Positions 42,907-50,888 of a DNA stretch of 62,088 nt are shown piece after piece. The stretch covers positions 1 through 62,088 of the forward strand of contig CALIJZ010000015.1 of the NCBI GenBank assembly GCA_938017795.1, given 5' to 3'. A program made the position numbers and the translations under genes. The notes below the pieces were generated by a model. The model saw nothing but the letters and a program-made list of their open reading frames with translations. It had not been told where the DNA came from and did not search any database. Source of the DNA: an uncultured Bacteriovoracaceae bacterium. GTDB taxonomy: Bacteria > Bdellovibrionota > Bacteriovoracia > Bacteriovoracales > Bacteriovoracaceae. Positions within the stretch are counted from its first letter, which is position 1. Each line of letters opens with the position of its first letter.

Positions 42907-43687
42907 TAGGAATATACTTCTCAATAGTTATTTTCCTGCAATATTTAATTAAATCTTCAATTGACTCAAATCTATTTGTATCTACTAGTTCTATAAAAGT
43001 TATTTCTACTTCAATTTTAGAATTTTTCAAATAGTCCCAAAGGTGTGGAAGTAAATCCATTTTTCCATACCAACATATAGAATCTCTATTGCTCTTATTT
43101 ATTTTTACACCATTTATTTTTTTGTAATTAATGACACTTACAAGTACTGGTTTTTTTAAATCAAAGGCAGGAATAAACATTGGCTTTTTAAATGATATAA
43201 CTTCTTGGCCGTTGGTACTTGTTGCTTCGGGATAAAGAGCAATATTTACATTGTTTTCAAGATTTTTATAAAGATCTTGAAGTTCATTTTTTCTAGACTG
43301 ATCATCACGTTTTTCTCTTCTTCGCTCTACAAATGAGCATCCGGCTAAGATGCATAATTGTCCTACTCCAGGTCTTTGTTTCATTTCTTGAGAAGTAATA
43401 AAGCTTAAATTTATTTTTTCATTGATCGCAAATATATCTAAGTAACTTAAATGATTTGAAATGAATAAGAAATTTGAATCACTTGGAATAATATCTAGAT
43501 TTTTAAATGTGACATCAAGTCTTAAGACAGTATTTAAAATCTTTGTATAAAAACACATTAATCGTGAAGTAAGTTTTTTAAATTTATAACTATTAATAAG
43601 GCGATAAGGCGAACAAATTAAAGCACTTAGCATATAAGTTAAAACAATAATGAAGCTAAGTGCTGCTTTTAGAATTTGTATGATCAT
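42899..43687 (-). CDS. 1-acylglycerol-3-phosphate O-acyltransferase (PlsC-like)
   Basis: 262 residues. N-terminal membrane segment (residues 5-25). Catalytic motif NHLSYLD (His79-x4-Asp84), then FVERRR, and PEATST in the substrate-binding position usually EGTRS, followed by a hydrophobic Pro-containing strand (PVLVSVIN). It transfers an acyl chain to lysophosphatidate or a related lysolipid at the inner membrane. The gene abuts the stop codon of the mltD-like gene, so the two are cotranscribed. Confidence 0.85.
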   Translation of the reverse strand: MIIQILKAALSFIIVLTYMLSALICSPYRLINSYKFKKLTSRLMCFYTKILNTVLRLDVTFKNLDIIPSDSNFLFISNHLSYLDIFAINEKINLSFITSQEMKQRPGVGQLCILAGCSFVERRREKRDDQSRKNELQDLYKNLENNVNIALYPEATSTNGQEVISFKKPMFIPAFDLKKPVLVSVINYKKINGVKINKSNRDSICWYGKMDLLPHLWDYLKNSKIEVEITFIELVDTNRFESIEDLIKYCRKITIEKYIPIS

Positions 43688-45433
43688 TTATCTAATAATT
43701 AATTTTTGTCCAGGGAAAATCTTTCCCTTTTTAATAGAGTTTTTCTCCATTAGTTTCTCGACACTAGTTTTAAACTTCTTGGCGATAAGACTAAGGTTTT
43801 CGCCCCTTTTAACTTTATGTGTGATTTTTTTTCTAGATTTTTTATAAGGAATTTTTAAATTTTGGCCTGCGAAAATTCTAGCATTTTTAAATTTATTAAG
43901 CTTGATCAATTTTGATGATGATGTTTTGTATTTCATCGCAATTTGAGAAAGAGTTTGACCCTTTTTTACTTTATGAAATTGAGTCTTTTTACTTAATTTA
44001 GCTTTTGCATAGCTTTTTCTATATGGGTTAGATCCCTTGAAGTTCTCAAGAGATGCAATCTGATTTCCGAAATTATAATAAGTTTGAATTGGAACTCTTA
44101 ACATATATGATGATTTTTTTCTATAAGGAGTATGATTTCCAAGTAATTCTGGATTTACTTCTTTTAATTCTTTAGTGGACATCTTTAGTTTCTTGGCCAC
44201 TGAATCTAAAGATTGAGAGTATTTTAAAGGAATTAAAGTTGTATTAGATTTATAATCTTGTTTGGGACGAATCTGAATATCATAGAGTTCAGGCTTGCTT
44301 AAAATTTCCATAACAGCAGCTACTTTAGGAACATAGTCAGCTGTTTCTTTTGGAAAATTACTTTTTGTAGTTAATTCTGTGTAATCTCTAGTATTATGTC
44401 TTCTGATCAATCCAATCATTCTATAGGGACCAGCATTATAAGCACTGAGGGCTAATTCCCAAGATCCAAAAATATTATATAAATCATTAAATAATACCGC
44501 TGCAGCTTTGGTTGATTTTTCAATATCTTTTCTCTCATCAACATAAGAGTTAACTCTTAGACCATATTCTTGTCCAACACCTTTAATAAATTGCCAAGGT
44601 CCAACTGCACTAGCATGACTTTTTGCTCTTAAGTAATATCCACTTTCTATTAAACCCACATAAAAGATTTCTTTTGGAACACCTTGTTTTTCAAGAGTTT
44701 CCATAATGAAATTCTTATAAGCTGAACCATTACTAATAAATCTTTCAAATCTTGCTTTATCTTTAACACTAAAGTATTCCACCCATTTATTTTTTCTATC
44801 TTCATCGAAATTTGTAATGAAATTCGCATCATAAGTCATCGTTTCATATTCTTCATTTACCATTTCATCTTCATTAATTGATTGATTAAATTCAGGGGAT
44901 TGTTCAAGAAATCCAGCTGTAATTGCCCTAGTAGGTTGTTGTTCAAAGCTTGATTCTTCTATCGAAGGAGCTTGTATTTTTTGAGTACTAGGTTCAGTTA
45001 ATCTCTCATTAGCAATGTTTAAGTTCTCATAAATTTTTTGATTAATTGGTTGTGTAGCAGAAATTGAAAAGTCATCTTGTTCTTCAAATTCATCATCAAT
45101 AGTCACAGTTAACTCTTCTGGCTTAACTTTATCTATTTCGTAAGGCTCGATTACTTGATTAGAAGCTTGTTGAGTACTTTGATGAATTTGTTGAATATTT
45201 TGAATCGCAGCTGGTTGTTGAATTGAATTATGAATTTCATATGTATCGTGGGAGTTATTAATTGGTGCTCTAACTATTTTATTCACTCGGCTTACTTGAT
45301 GATTATTTGTGGAGTATCGAGTTGAATGATAGCTTGGTGATCTATCAGATTGATGATCTCCATGAATTGGTTGTATATGACTGCAGGATGAAAATAAAAT
45401 ACTTATAAATAAATAGATAAAAGAATTGTTCAC
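43688..45433 (-). CDS. Membrane-bound lytic transglycosylase (MltD-like) with LysM domains
   Basis: 581 residues from a GTG. Lipobox LFSSC (Cys17). A long Gln/Ser/Glu-rich linker (20-210) leads to the GH23 domain: LIESGY with catalytic Glu263, then SAVGPWQFIKGVGQEYGL and ALSAYNAGP. One degenerate LysM (residues 395-440) and two clear ones (FHKVKKGQTLSQIAMKYK, THKVKRGENLSLIAKKFK) end the protein. It cleaves glycan strands to 1,6-anhydromuropeptides at the cell wall. The linker is longer than in E. coli MltD. Confidence 0.92.
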   Translation of the reverse strand: MNNSFIYLFISILFSSCSHIQPIHGDHQSDRSPSYHSTRYSTNNHQVSRVNKIVRAPINNSHDTYEIHNSIQQPAAIQNIQQIHQSTQQASNQVIEPYEIDKVKPEELTVTIDDEFEEQDDFSISATQPINQKIYENLNIANERLTEPSTQKIQAPSIEESSFEQQPTRAITAGFLEQSPEFNQSINEDEMVNEEYETMTYDANFITNFDEDRKNKWVEYFSVKDKARFERFISNGSAYKNFIMETLEKQGVPKEIFYVGLIESGYYLRAKSHASAVGPWQFIKGVGQEYGLRVNSYVDERKDIEKSTKAAAVLFNDLYNIFGSWELALSAYNAGPYRMIGLIRRHNTRDYTELTTKSNFPKETADYVPKVAAVMEILSKPELYDIQIRPKQDYKSNTTLIPLKYSQSLDSVAKKLKMSTKELKEVNPELLGNHTPYRKKSSYMLRVPIQTYYNFGNQIASLENFKGSNPYRKSYAKAKLSKKTQFHKVKKGQTLSQIAMKYKTSSSKLIKLNKFKNARIFAGQNLKIPYKKSRKKITHKVKRGENLSLIAKKFKTSVEKLMEKNSIKKGKIFPGQKLIIR

Positions 45434-45469
45434 AATGTTCTCCTAATTGTAGATGTATAATTAGGATAA

Positions 45470-45513
45470 CTGATAAAACACTTCATAAAAACGAAGTGTT
45501 TTTATCAGTTTTT
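45470..45513. terminator. Strong hairpin between the histone gene and the mltD-like gene
   Basis: CTGATAAAACACTTC and GAAGTGTTTTTATCAG form a 15-bp stem with one bulge and an 8-nt loop (ATAAAAAC). On the plus strand TTTTT follows; on the minus strand the flank is not T-rich. It probably ends the minus-strand histone transcript and insulates the mltD-like gene. Confidence 0.6.
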
Positions 45514-45524
45514 GTGAAATAAAA

Positions 45525-45920
45525 TTAAACGCTAGTGATTGATTGGTAATCTCTGTCCATTACAGTTTTTCTTTTACTCTCAACCGCGTTCTTAATGGCA
45601 TTTAAACAAAGCTCTTCAACTTTAATAGATAATTGACTCATTACTTGAGATGAAGTGTTTAAGCCACTTTTAGCTTTAATGAATTTTTTAATTTTTGATG
45701 CAACGACTAATACGTTCTCCACATCATCCATTTCTCTATAAAAGCTAAAATCTCTTCCCATAACAGTCTTTCTGTTCATTTTAGTAGCATGTTCAATGGC
45801 CTGATTAATAGAACTAGTTAGATCTGAGTTAAGTGGTTCAAAGAATGATTGAGAGGTGTTAAACCCTTGTCTTTCTTTGATTAATTTTTTTACTTTTGAT
45901 ACGACTACAAAACTTTCCAT
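45525..45920 (-). CDS. Tandem (doublet) bacterial histone-fold protein
   Basis: 131 residues made of two copies of one histone fold, residues 4-58 and 71-125, aligned without gaps at an offset of 67. 23 of 55 aligned positions are identical by my count. Each copy has a short basic first helix (SKVKKLIK / SKIKKFIK), a GxNTS loop, a long second helix, and RKTVMxRD(F/Y) at the second loop and short third helix. The short third helix is the form of Bdellovibrio histone Bd0055. A doublet would fold as a built-in dimer and bind DNA. GGAG eight bases upstream supports the ATG. It is monocistronic, and a hairpin follows. Confidence 0.85.
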   Translation of the reverse strand: MESFVVVSKVKKLIKERQGFNTSQSFFEPLNSDLTSSINQAIEHATKMNRKTVMGRDFSFYREMDDVENVLVVASKIKKFIKAKSGLNTSSQVMSQLSIKVEELCLNAIKNAVESKRKTVMDRDYQSITSV

Positions 45921-46043
45921 AAATAATCTCCGTTAAATCATTATTAAGTACAAAATATACTAATAGAGATTTCTCAAAGAATCTTCTAAAAAGGCCACAG
46001 TGATGGATATTTTAAGGTTTTTACTACATTTAAGGGATTTTTA

Positions 46044-46071
46044 TTGCCTTTTAAGTCCAAAAAATTACAAT
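46044..46071 (+). promoter_or_regulatory. Candidate promoter of the ole operon
   Basis: TTGCCT (46044-46049), a 16-bp spacer and TACAAT (46066-46071) lie 25-50 bp before the ketosynthase ATG, which has AAGG seven bases upstream. The 175-bp gap to the divergent histone gene must carry both promoters. Confidence 0.4.
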
Positions 46072-46095
46072 AATGAGAATTAAAAAGGCTTAAAC

Positions 46096-47349
46096 ATGCA
46101 AAATATAAATAAAAATAGTCGCATAGTCATTACTGGAATTGGTCTTACAGCTCCAAATGGTAATAACCTCAAAGAATTCCGTCATGCTCTCTTGGAAGGA
46201 AAGTCTGGTCTTGAAAAAACTGAAGTCAGATATATGGGGGAGAAAACTGCTGGATTTTGCGATTTCGACGAAGAGAAATATCAAAAAAAGAAATCAAGAC
46301 GAAGGGGAACAAGGGCCGGAAGCATTTCAATTTATTGTGCCAATGAAGCTATTGGTGATGCTGAACTTAATATAGAAGAAATAGATAAAGATCGCATTGG
46401 AGTTTATTTAGGAATCACTGAACATGGAAATGTTGAAACTGAAGAAGAGATTTTTCAATTACACCAACAAGATTTAAATACAAAAACCTGGACTCCTCAT
46501 CATAATCCAAGAACTGTTGCTAATTCTCCAGCTGGAGAGGTAACACTAAACCTAAAAATCACTGGTCCTCATTATACTATCGGTGGAGCTTGTGCAGGAG
46601 GAAACCTTGGCATTATACAAGGAGTTCAAATGTTACAACTTGGAGAAGTCGATTATGCCCTAGCCGGTGGGATAAGTGAGAGCCCCCAAACATTTGGTAT
46701 ATTTGCAGGCTTTGATGCTCAGGGAGCACTATCTCATGACCCAGAAAATCCTCAAGCGTCAATTAAGCCTCTTGATGTTAATAGGTCTGGAATCGTTATT
46801 TCTGAAGGGGGAGCTATTTATGTTCTTGAAACTTTAGAGAATGCTCAAAAAAGAGGAGCCAGTATTTATGCAGAAATTATTGGTTATCATAGTAATTCTG
46901 ATGCTAGCAGTTATGTAAATCCAAATACCCAAAGGCAAATTGAGTGTATGGAAAAAGCAATAAAGCGAGCCGGAATTAGTGAAAATGATATTGATATTGT
47001 GAATATGCATGCAACTGGAACTGGTGCAGGAGACATTTCTGAATCAAAGGCCATAAATAAAGTTTTTGGAAACTCAATAAAAACACATGTGAATTTTACT
47101 AAAGGACATATTGGTCATTCCATGGGAGCAGCCGGAGCTCTTGAATTAGCAGGAAATATCCCTAGTTTCCTTGATAATATGGTTCATCCGGGACTGAATT
47201 GTAAGAATATGGACCCTGAATGTGAGATCTCAAATATTGTTTTAGACACCCCTAAACAAGTTGATGAAATTGATATAGTCTTGAATAACTCTTTTGGCAT
47301 GTTAGGGATTAACTCTGTAGTTATTGTTAAAAGATATATAAAAGATTAG
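46096..47349 (+). CDS. FabF-type beta-ketoacyl-ACP synthase
   Basis: 417 residues, KAS II length. The catalytic triad is intact: Cys166 in GGACAGGN, His305 in NMHATGTGAGD and His341 in GHSMGAAG. It extends an acyl-ACP with malonyl-ACP. The sequence is diverged from housekeeping FabF (for example a basic KKKSRRRG stretch near 64-71), as for KAS enzymes of specialised pathways. It is the first gene of the operon, 16 bp before a dedicated ACP, followed by oleA-D genes. The likely job is to build the acyl chain that OleA later condenses. Confidence 0.9.
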   Translation: MQNINKNSRIVITGIGLTAPNGNNLKEFRHALLEGKSGLEKTEVRYMGEKTAGFCDFDEEKYQKKKSRRRGTRAGSISIYCANEAIGDAELNIEEIDKDRIGVYLGITEHGNVETEEEIFQLHQQDLNTKTWTPHHNPRTVANSPAGEVTLNLKITGPHYTIGGACAGGNLGIIQGVQMLQLGEVDYALAGGISESPQTFGIFAGFDAQGALSHDPENPQASIKPLDVNRSGIVISEGGAIYVLETLENAQKRGASIYAEIIGYHSNSDASSYVNPNTQRQIECMEKAIKRAGISENDIDIVNMHATGTGAGDISESKAINKVFGNSIKTHVNFTKGHIGHSMGAAGALELAGNIPSFLDNMVHPGLNCKNMDPECEISNIVLDTPKQVDEIDIVLNNSFGMLGINSVVIVKRYIKD

Positions 47350-47365
47350 TTAAAGGAAATTTTTT

Positions 47366-47617
47366 ATGACTATGACAGATGTAAAAAACGTAATTATCAA
47401 TATCATTAAAGACATAGCTCCTGATGAAGATGTTACTTCTCTTGATGAAAATGTTTCTTTAAGAGAACAGATTGATTTAGATTCAATGGATTTTTTAGAT
47501 ATTGTTATGGAGCTTAGAAAAAGACATAAAATCGAAGTTCCTCAAGAAGATTATCCGAAGCTTGCGACACTTAAGAGTTGTGTGGATTATCTTTTCCCAA
47601 AATTTAGTGTTTCTTAA
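47366..47617 (+). CDS. Acyl carrier protein
   Basis: 83 residues. DLDSMDFLDIV contains the phosphopantetheine attachment Ser40 in the DSM motif. Length and acidic second helix fit type II ACPs. It differs from housekeeping AcpP (DSLDTVE) and sits between a ketosynthase and a flavoenzyme, so it is probably the dedicated carrier of this pathway. A KAS-ACP pair as the first two genes is typical of type II polyene or ladderane clusters. Confidence 0.93.
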   Translation: MTMTDVKNVIINIIKDIAPDEDVTSLDENVSLREQIDLDSMDFLDIVMELRKRHKIEVPQEDYPKLATLKSCVDYLFPKFSVS

Positions 47618-47623
47618 TTCATT

Positions 47624-49030
47624 ATGAAAAAATTTGATGCAGTAGTCATTGGTGCTGGAATGAGCGGGATCGCTTGTGCACTGAGATTGCAATCATTTGG
47701 ATTAAATGTTGCTCTCATTGAAAAACATCGAGTTTTAGGTGGACTAAATTCTTTTTTTCAAAGAGTAAAAAAATCTCCAGATGGAAAACGCCAAGGTATT
47801 AGACATTTTGATGTGGGTCTTCATGCTCTTACAAATTTTGCAAAAAAAGGGTCTAGAAAAAAACCGCTAATGAAGATTCTTCGGCAACTTAGAATTCCTT
47901 ATGATTCACTTTTGTTAAAAGAGCAAAACTATTCCTTAATTCATTTAGACAATAAAAAACTAAAATTTAATAATAATATAGATACTTTTATCTCAGAAGT
48001 TGAAACATATTTTCCAGATCAGTTAGATGGGTTTAAGAAGCTCATTGAAGTTGTTGAAAGCTCAACTCTTGATACTAGTGATAATGAATATATTTCTAGT
48101 AGAAAAAAAATCAAAGAATTTATAAGTGATGAGATTTTGCAAGAGATGATTTTCTTACCTGTTTTTTATTATGGTAGTTCTTGGGAAGATGATATTGATT
48201 TTAAACAATTTTGTATTATGTTTCAGGCCTTATATTTAGAAGGTTTCTCTAGACCTTACGGAGGGATTAGAACTCTGTTTAATATATTAAAAGAAAAGAT
48301 GCAGGCATTAAATATTGTGAGAATGATGGGCGTAGCCGTTCAGAAAATTGAGCAAAAATTGGATCACCATATTCTTGAACTCTCAAATGGAGAGGTCATT
48401 AGTTCAAAAAAAGTGTTCTCTTCCATTGGTTATCCAGAAACTCAAAGAGTGCTTGGTCAAAAGGTGAATAAAGAAGCCGTTGGAAAACTAGGGTTTGTTG
48501 AAGTGCAAATTTTTTATAATGAGCTACTAGAAAAGAAACTACCAACGATCTGTTTTTATAATAAAACCAAAAAATTTATCTATAGAAACCCCGATTCATT
48601 AATAGATAGAGACTCTGCAATCATTTGCTCCCCTGAAGGATATGATGATTTCGAAGGAAAAGAGGGTGTTTTAAGAGTTACTTTTCTCGCAAATTATAAA
48701 TTATGGAAAGAGCTAGATTCTAAAGAGTATACTGAAAAAAAAGAATATGTTGAAAGAGTTGCTAAAGAGTTAATTGAAGAAATTTACCCTGCCCACTTAA
48801 GAACAGAGTCCTTTATAGATACCTTTACTCCTTTAACTGTTGAGAAATATACTTCTCATATCAATGGTGCCATCTATGGGGCAACTAAAAAGTTTTTAAA
48901 TGGTGATATGGGAGTTAAGGATTTATTTTTAATTGGGACTGATCAGGGATATTTAGGAATAACAGGAAGTATTTTAAGTGGAATTTCAATGGCCAATATG
49001 TATGGCTTTCCAACGAGGCATCAGCCATGA
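47624..49030 (+). CDS. CrtI/RetSat-family FAD-dependent oxidoreductase (first copy)
   Basis: 468 residues. N-terminal dinucleotide-binding motif VVIGAGMSGIACALRLQ with Glu at the end of strand 2 (ALIEKHRVLGG). A C-terminal flavin motif (LFLIGTDQGYLGITGSILSG) and TFTPLTVEKYTSH are shared with the second copy at 58489-59940. The family includes phytoene desaturases, carotenoid isomerases and retinol saturase, which add, remove or isomerise double bonds in long hydrophobic chains. The context suggests it acts on an acyl chain or on the final hydrocarbon. No carotenoid genes (crtB, crtE) are nearby. It overlaps oleA by 4 bp. Confidence 0.8.
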   Translation: MKKFDAVVIGAGMSGIACALRLQSFGLNVALIEKHRVLGGLNSFFQRVKKSPDGKRQGIRHFDVGLHALTNFAKKGSRKKPLMKILRQLRIPYDSLLLKEQNYSLIHLDNKKLKFNNNIDTFISEVETYFPDQLDGFKKLIEVVESSTLDTSDNEYISSRKKIKEFISDEILQEMIFLPVFYYGSSWEDDIDFKQFCIMFQALYLEGFSRPYGGIRTLFNILKEKMQALNIVRMMGVAVQKIEQKLDHHILELSNGEVISSKKVFSSIGYPETQRVLGQKVNKEAVGKLGFVEVQIFYNELLEKKLPTICFYNKTKKFIYRNPDSLIDRDSAIICSPEGYDDFEGKEGVLRVTFLANYKLWKELDSKEYTEKKEYVERVAKELIEEIYPAHLRTESFIDTFTPLTVEKYTSHINGAIYGATKKFLNGDMGVKDLFLIGTDQGYLGITGSILSGISMANMYGFPTRHQP

Positions 49031-50031
49031 AAGTCTTCTTCAAAGCCATGAGTGTTATTGACCCTCCTGAGTACTTCACTTCACTAGATATAGAGAAGAT
49101 GATTGCTCCTACCTATGAATCTCTTAATTTAAGTGAAGGACGATTAGAGTTTATTACAGGAGTCTCTAGGAGAGGATACTGGCCTGAACCAACTAGACCG
49201 AGTGATATTGCTACAATAGCTGCTAAAAAACTTTTTGTTGATTATAAAATCGAGGCCCAAAGTATCGATGTTTTAATCAATGCTTCGGTTTGTAAAGATT
49301 GTGAAGAACCATCAACGGCTTCTTTTGTTCATAAAAATTTAAAGTTAAGAGATGATTGTAAAAGCTTTGATCTCTCCAATGCTTGCCTTGGGGTCATGAA
49401 TGCTATTGAGGTAGCAAAAATGTACTTAAATGATCAATCGATTAAAAATGTTCTTATTGTTTCAGGAGAAAATAGTCGAGACCTTTTAAAAGATACAATG
49501 AAAGTCATTAATGAATCTGATTGTAGTAGGAAAGATCTCAAGAAGTTTATTGCTTCTTTTACTATTGGCTCTGCTGGAAGTGCGTTAGTTATTAGTTCTC
49601 AAGCTCAAGATGCTTTGTGGGAAGTAGGAGAGATTCACTCTATGAGTGATACGGATTCAAGTCATCTTTGTGAAGGAAATAAAGTTAATGGTGTATTGTT
49701 AATGGAGACAGATTCAGAGAAACTTTTAATTAATGGATTGAAAATAGCAAAACAAAATTATAAGAAGTTTTTAAAAGCTCCATTTGATAAATATATATTA
49801 CATCAAGTAGGAAGCACTCATAGACAAAGAATTCTGAGTACTCTAGAAATTCCAGAAAATAGAGATTTTTCAATTTTTGAAAATTTTGGAAACTCTGGAT
49901 CGAGTGCCATAATGGTTGCTCTTGAGAAAGCTTTTAAAGAAAAATTTATTGATAAAAGTCATTCTATAGGTTTACTGGGAATTGGAAGTGGTCTTCATAC
50001 TTTAATGATGGAGTTAAAACCATGCAACTAG
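49027..50031 (+). CDS. oleA: OleA-type thiolase (head-to-head acyl-CoA condensation)
   Basis: 334 residues, KAS III fold. Catalytic Cys120 in SNACLGVMNA, His258 in LHQVGSTH and Asn288 in FGNSGSS. Glu94 (CEEPSTA) lies exactly 26 residues before the Cys, the same spacing as Glu117 and Cys143 of X. campestris OleA; this Glu distinguishes OleA from FabH. OleA joins two fatty acyl-CoAs head to head into a beta-keto acid. Followed by OleB, OleC and OleD in the same operon, the assignment is firm. Confidence 0.92.
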   Translation: MKVFFKAMSVIDPPEYFTSLDIEKMIAPTYESLNLSEGRLEFITGVSRRGYWPEPTRPSDIATIAAKKLFVDYKIEAQSIDVLINASVCKDCEEPSTASFVHKNLKLRDDCKSFDLSNACLGVMNAIEVAKMYLNDQSIKNVLIVSGENSRDLLKDTMKVINESDCSRKDLKKFIASFTIGSAGSALVISSQAQDALWEVGEIHSMSDTDSSHLCEGNKVNGVLLMETDSEKLLINGLKIAKQNYKKFLKAPFDKYILHQVGSTHRQRILSTLEIPENRDFSIFENFGNSGSSAIMVALEKAFKEKFIDKSHSIGLLGIGSGLHTLMMELKPCN

Positions 50032-50888
50032 CAGTTCCAAAAAAGATAAAATCTCTTTATCCATTCACTTCTAAGTATCACGTAATTGGATCTGAAAAAA
50101 TGCATTATATTGATGTTGGTCATGGAGATAAGACATTTATCATGATTCATGGAAATCCAACATGGTCGTTTTATTATAGGAACCTTATTAAAGATTTATC
50201 AAAGCATTCTAGAGTTATTGCTATCGATCATTTAAATTGTGGTCTTTCTTCAAGGTCTGATAAGTTTCATCGTTATAATGATAGAATAGAACATATTTTA
50301 AATCTTATTGATTCATTAAATTTAACAAATTTTAGTATCATTGGTCATGATTGGGGAGGGGCTATTTCAGTAGGAGTAGCAACACGCCAAAAAGAAAAAA
50401 CGCAATCTTTAATTTTAATGAATACTGCCTGTTTTCCAAGTTCCAATATTCCTAAAAGAATAGCGATGTGTCGGTTGCCTTTTTTGGGTACCTTTTTAAA
50501 CCAAACAAGTAATGGTTTTTTATTATCATCTTTTGTGATGGGAACTTCAAAAGGCTTGAGTTCTAAAGTAAAACAAGGATATCTTTATCCTTATAAAAAA
50601 ATACCAAATAGAAAATCAATCGATGACTTTGTAAAAGATATACCAATGGAGATAGATCATCCAAGTTATAAAACAATGGAACAAGTCGGGCAAGATGCTA
50701 AAGATTTAGATCTTCCAGTACTTCTGCTTTGGGGCGAGGATGACTTTTGTTTTGATATGCAGTTTTTTGATGAGATGAAAACTCTTTTTAAAAATGTTCA
50801 AGCGTATTCTTTTAAAGGTGTAGGGCATTATGTACTTGAAGATGCTTATGAAACTTGTCTCGATAAAATAAGTGAGTTTATTCAATGA
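50022..50888 (+). CDS. oleB: OleB alpha/beta hydrolase (beta-lactone decarboxylase)
   Basis: 288 residues. HGNPTWSFYYRNL (oxyanion region) and the nucleophile elbow GHDWGG with Asp110, plus His269 in GVGHYV. By sequence it resembles haloalkane dehalogenases, which OleB enzymes are often mistaken for. OleB uses the Asp to open and decarboxylate the beta-lactone, giving a cis-olefin. The position between oleA and oleC decides the call. It overlaps oleA by 10 bp and oleC by 4 bp. Confidence 0.92.
   Translation: MQLAVPKKIKSLYPFTSKYHVIGSEKMHYIDVGHGDKTFIMIHGNPTWSFYYRNLIKDLSKHSRVIAIDHLNCGLSSRSDKFHRYNDRIEHILNLIDSLNLTNFSIIGHDWGGAISVGVATRQKEKTQSLILMNTACFPSSNIPKRIAMCRLPFLGTFLNQTSNGFLLSSFVMGTSKGLSSKVKQGYLYPYKKIPNRKSIDDFVKDIPMEIDHPSYKTMEQVGQDAKDLDLPVLLLWGEDDFCFDMQFFDEMKTLFKNVQAYSFKGVGHYVLEDAYETCLDKISEFIQ

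Noticed and set aside
47624-49030. Carotenoid biosynthesis
   Set aside because: Only CrtI-like flavoenzymes are present; no phytoene synthase, prenyl transferase or cyclase lies in the window.
50022-50888. Haloalkane dehalogenase
   Set aside because: The Asp nucleophile and HGNPTW motif fit, but the position between oleA and oleC identifies the related OleB decarboxylase.
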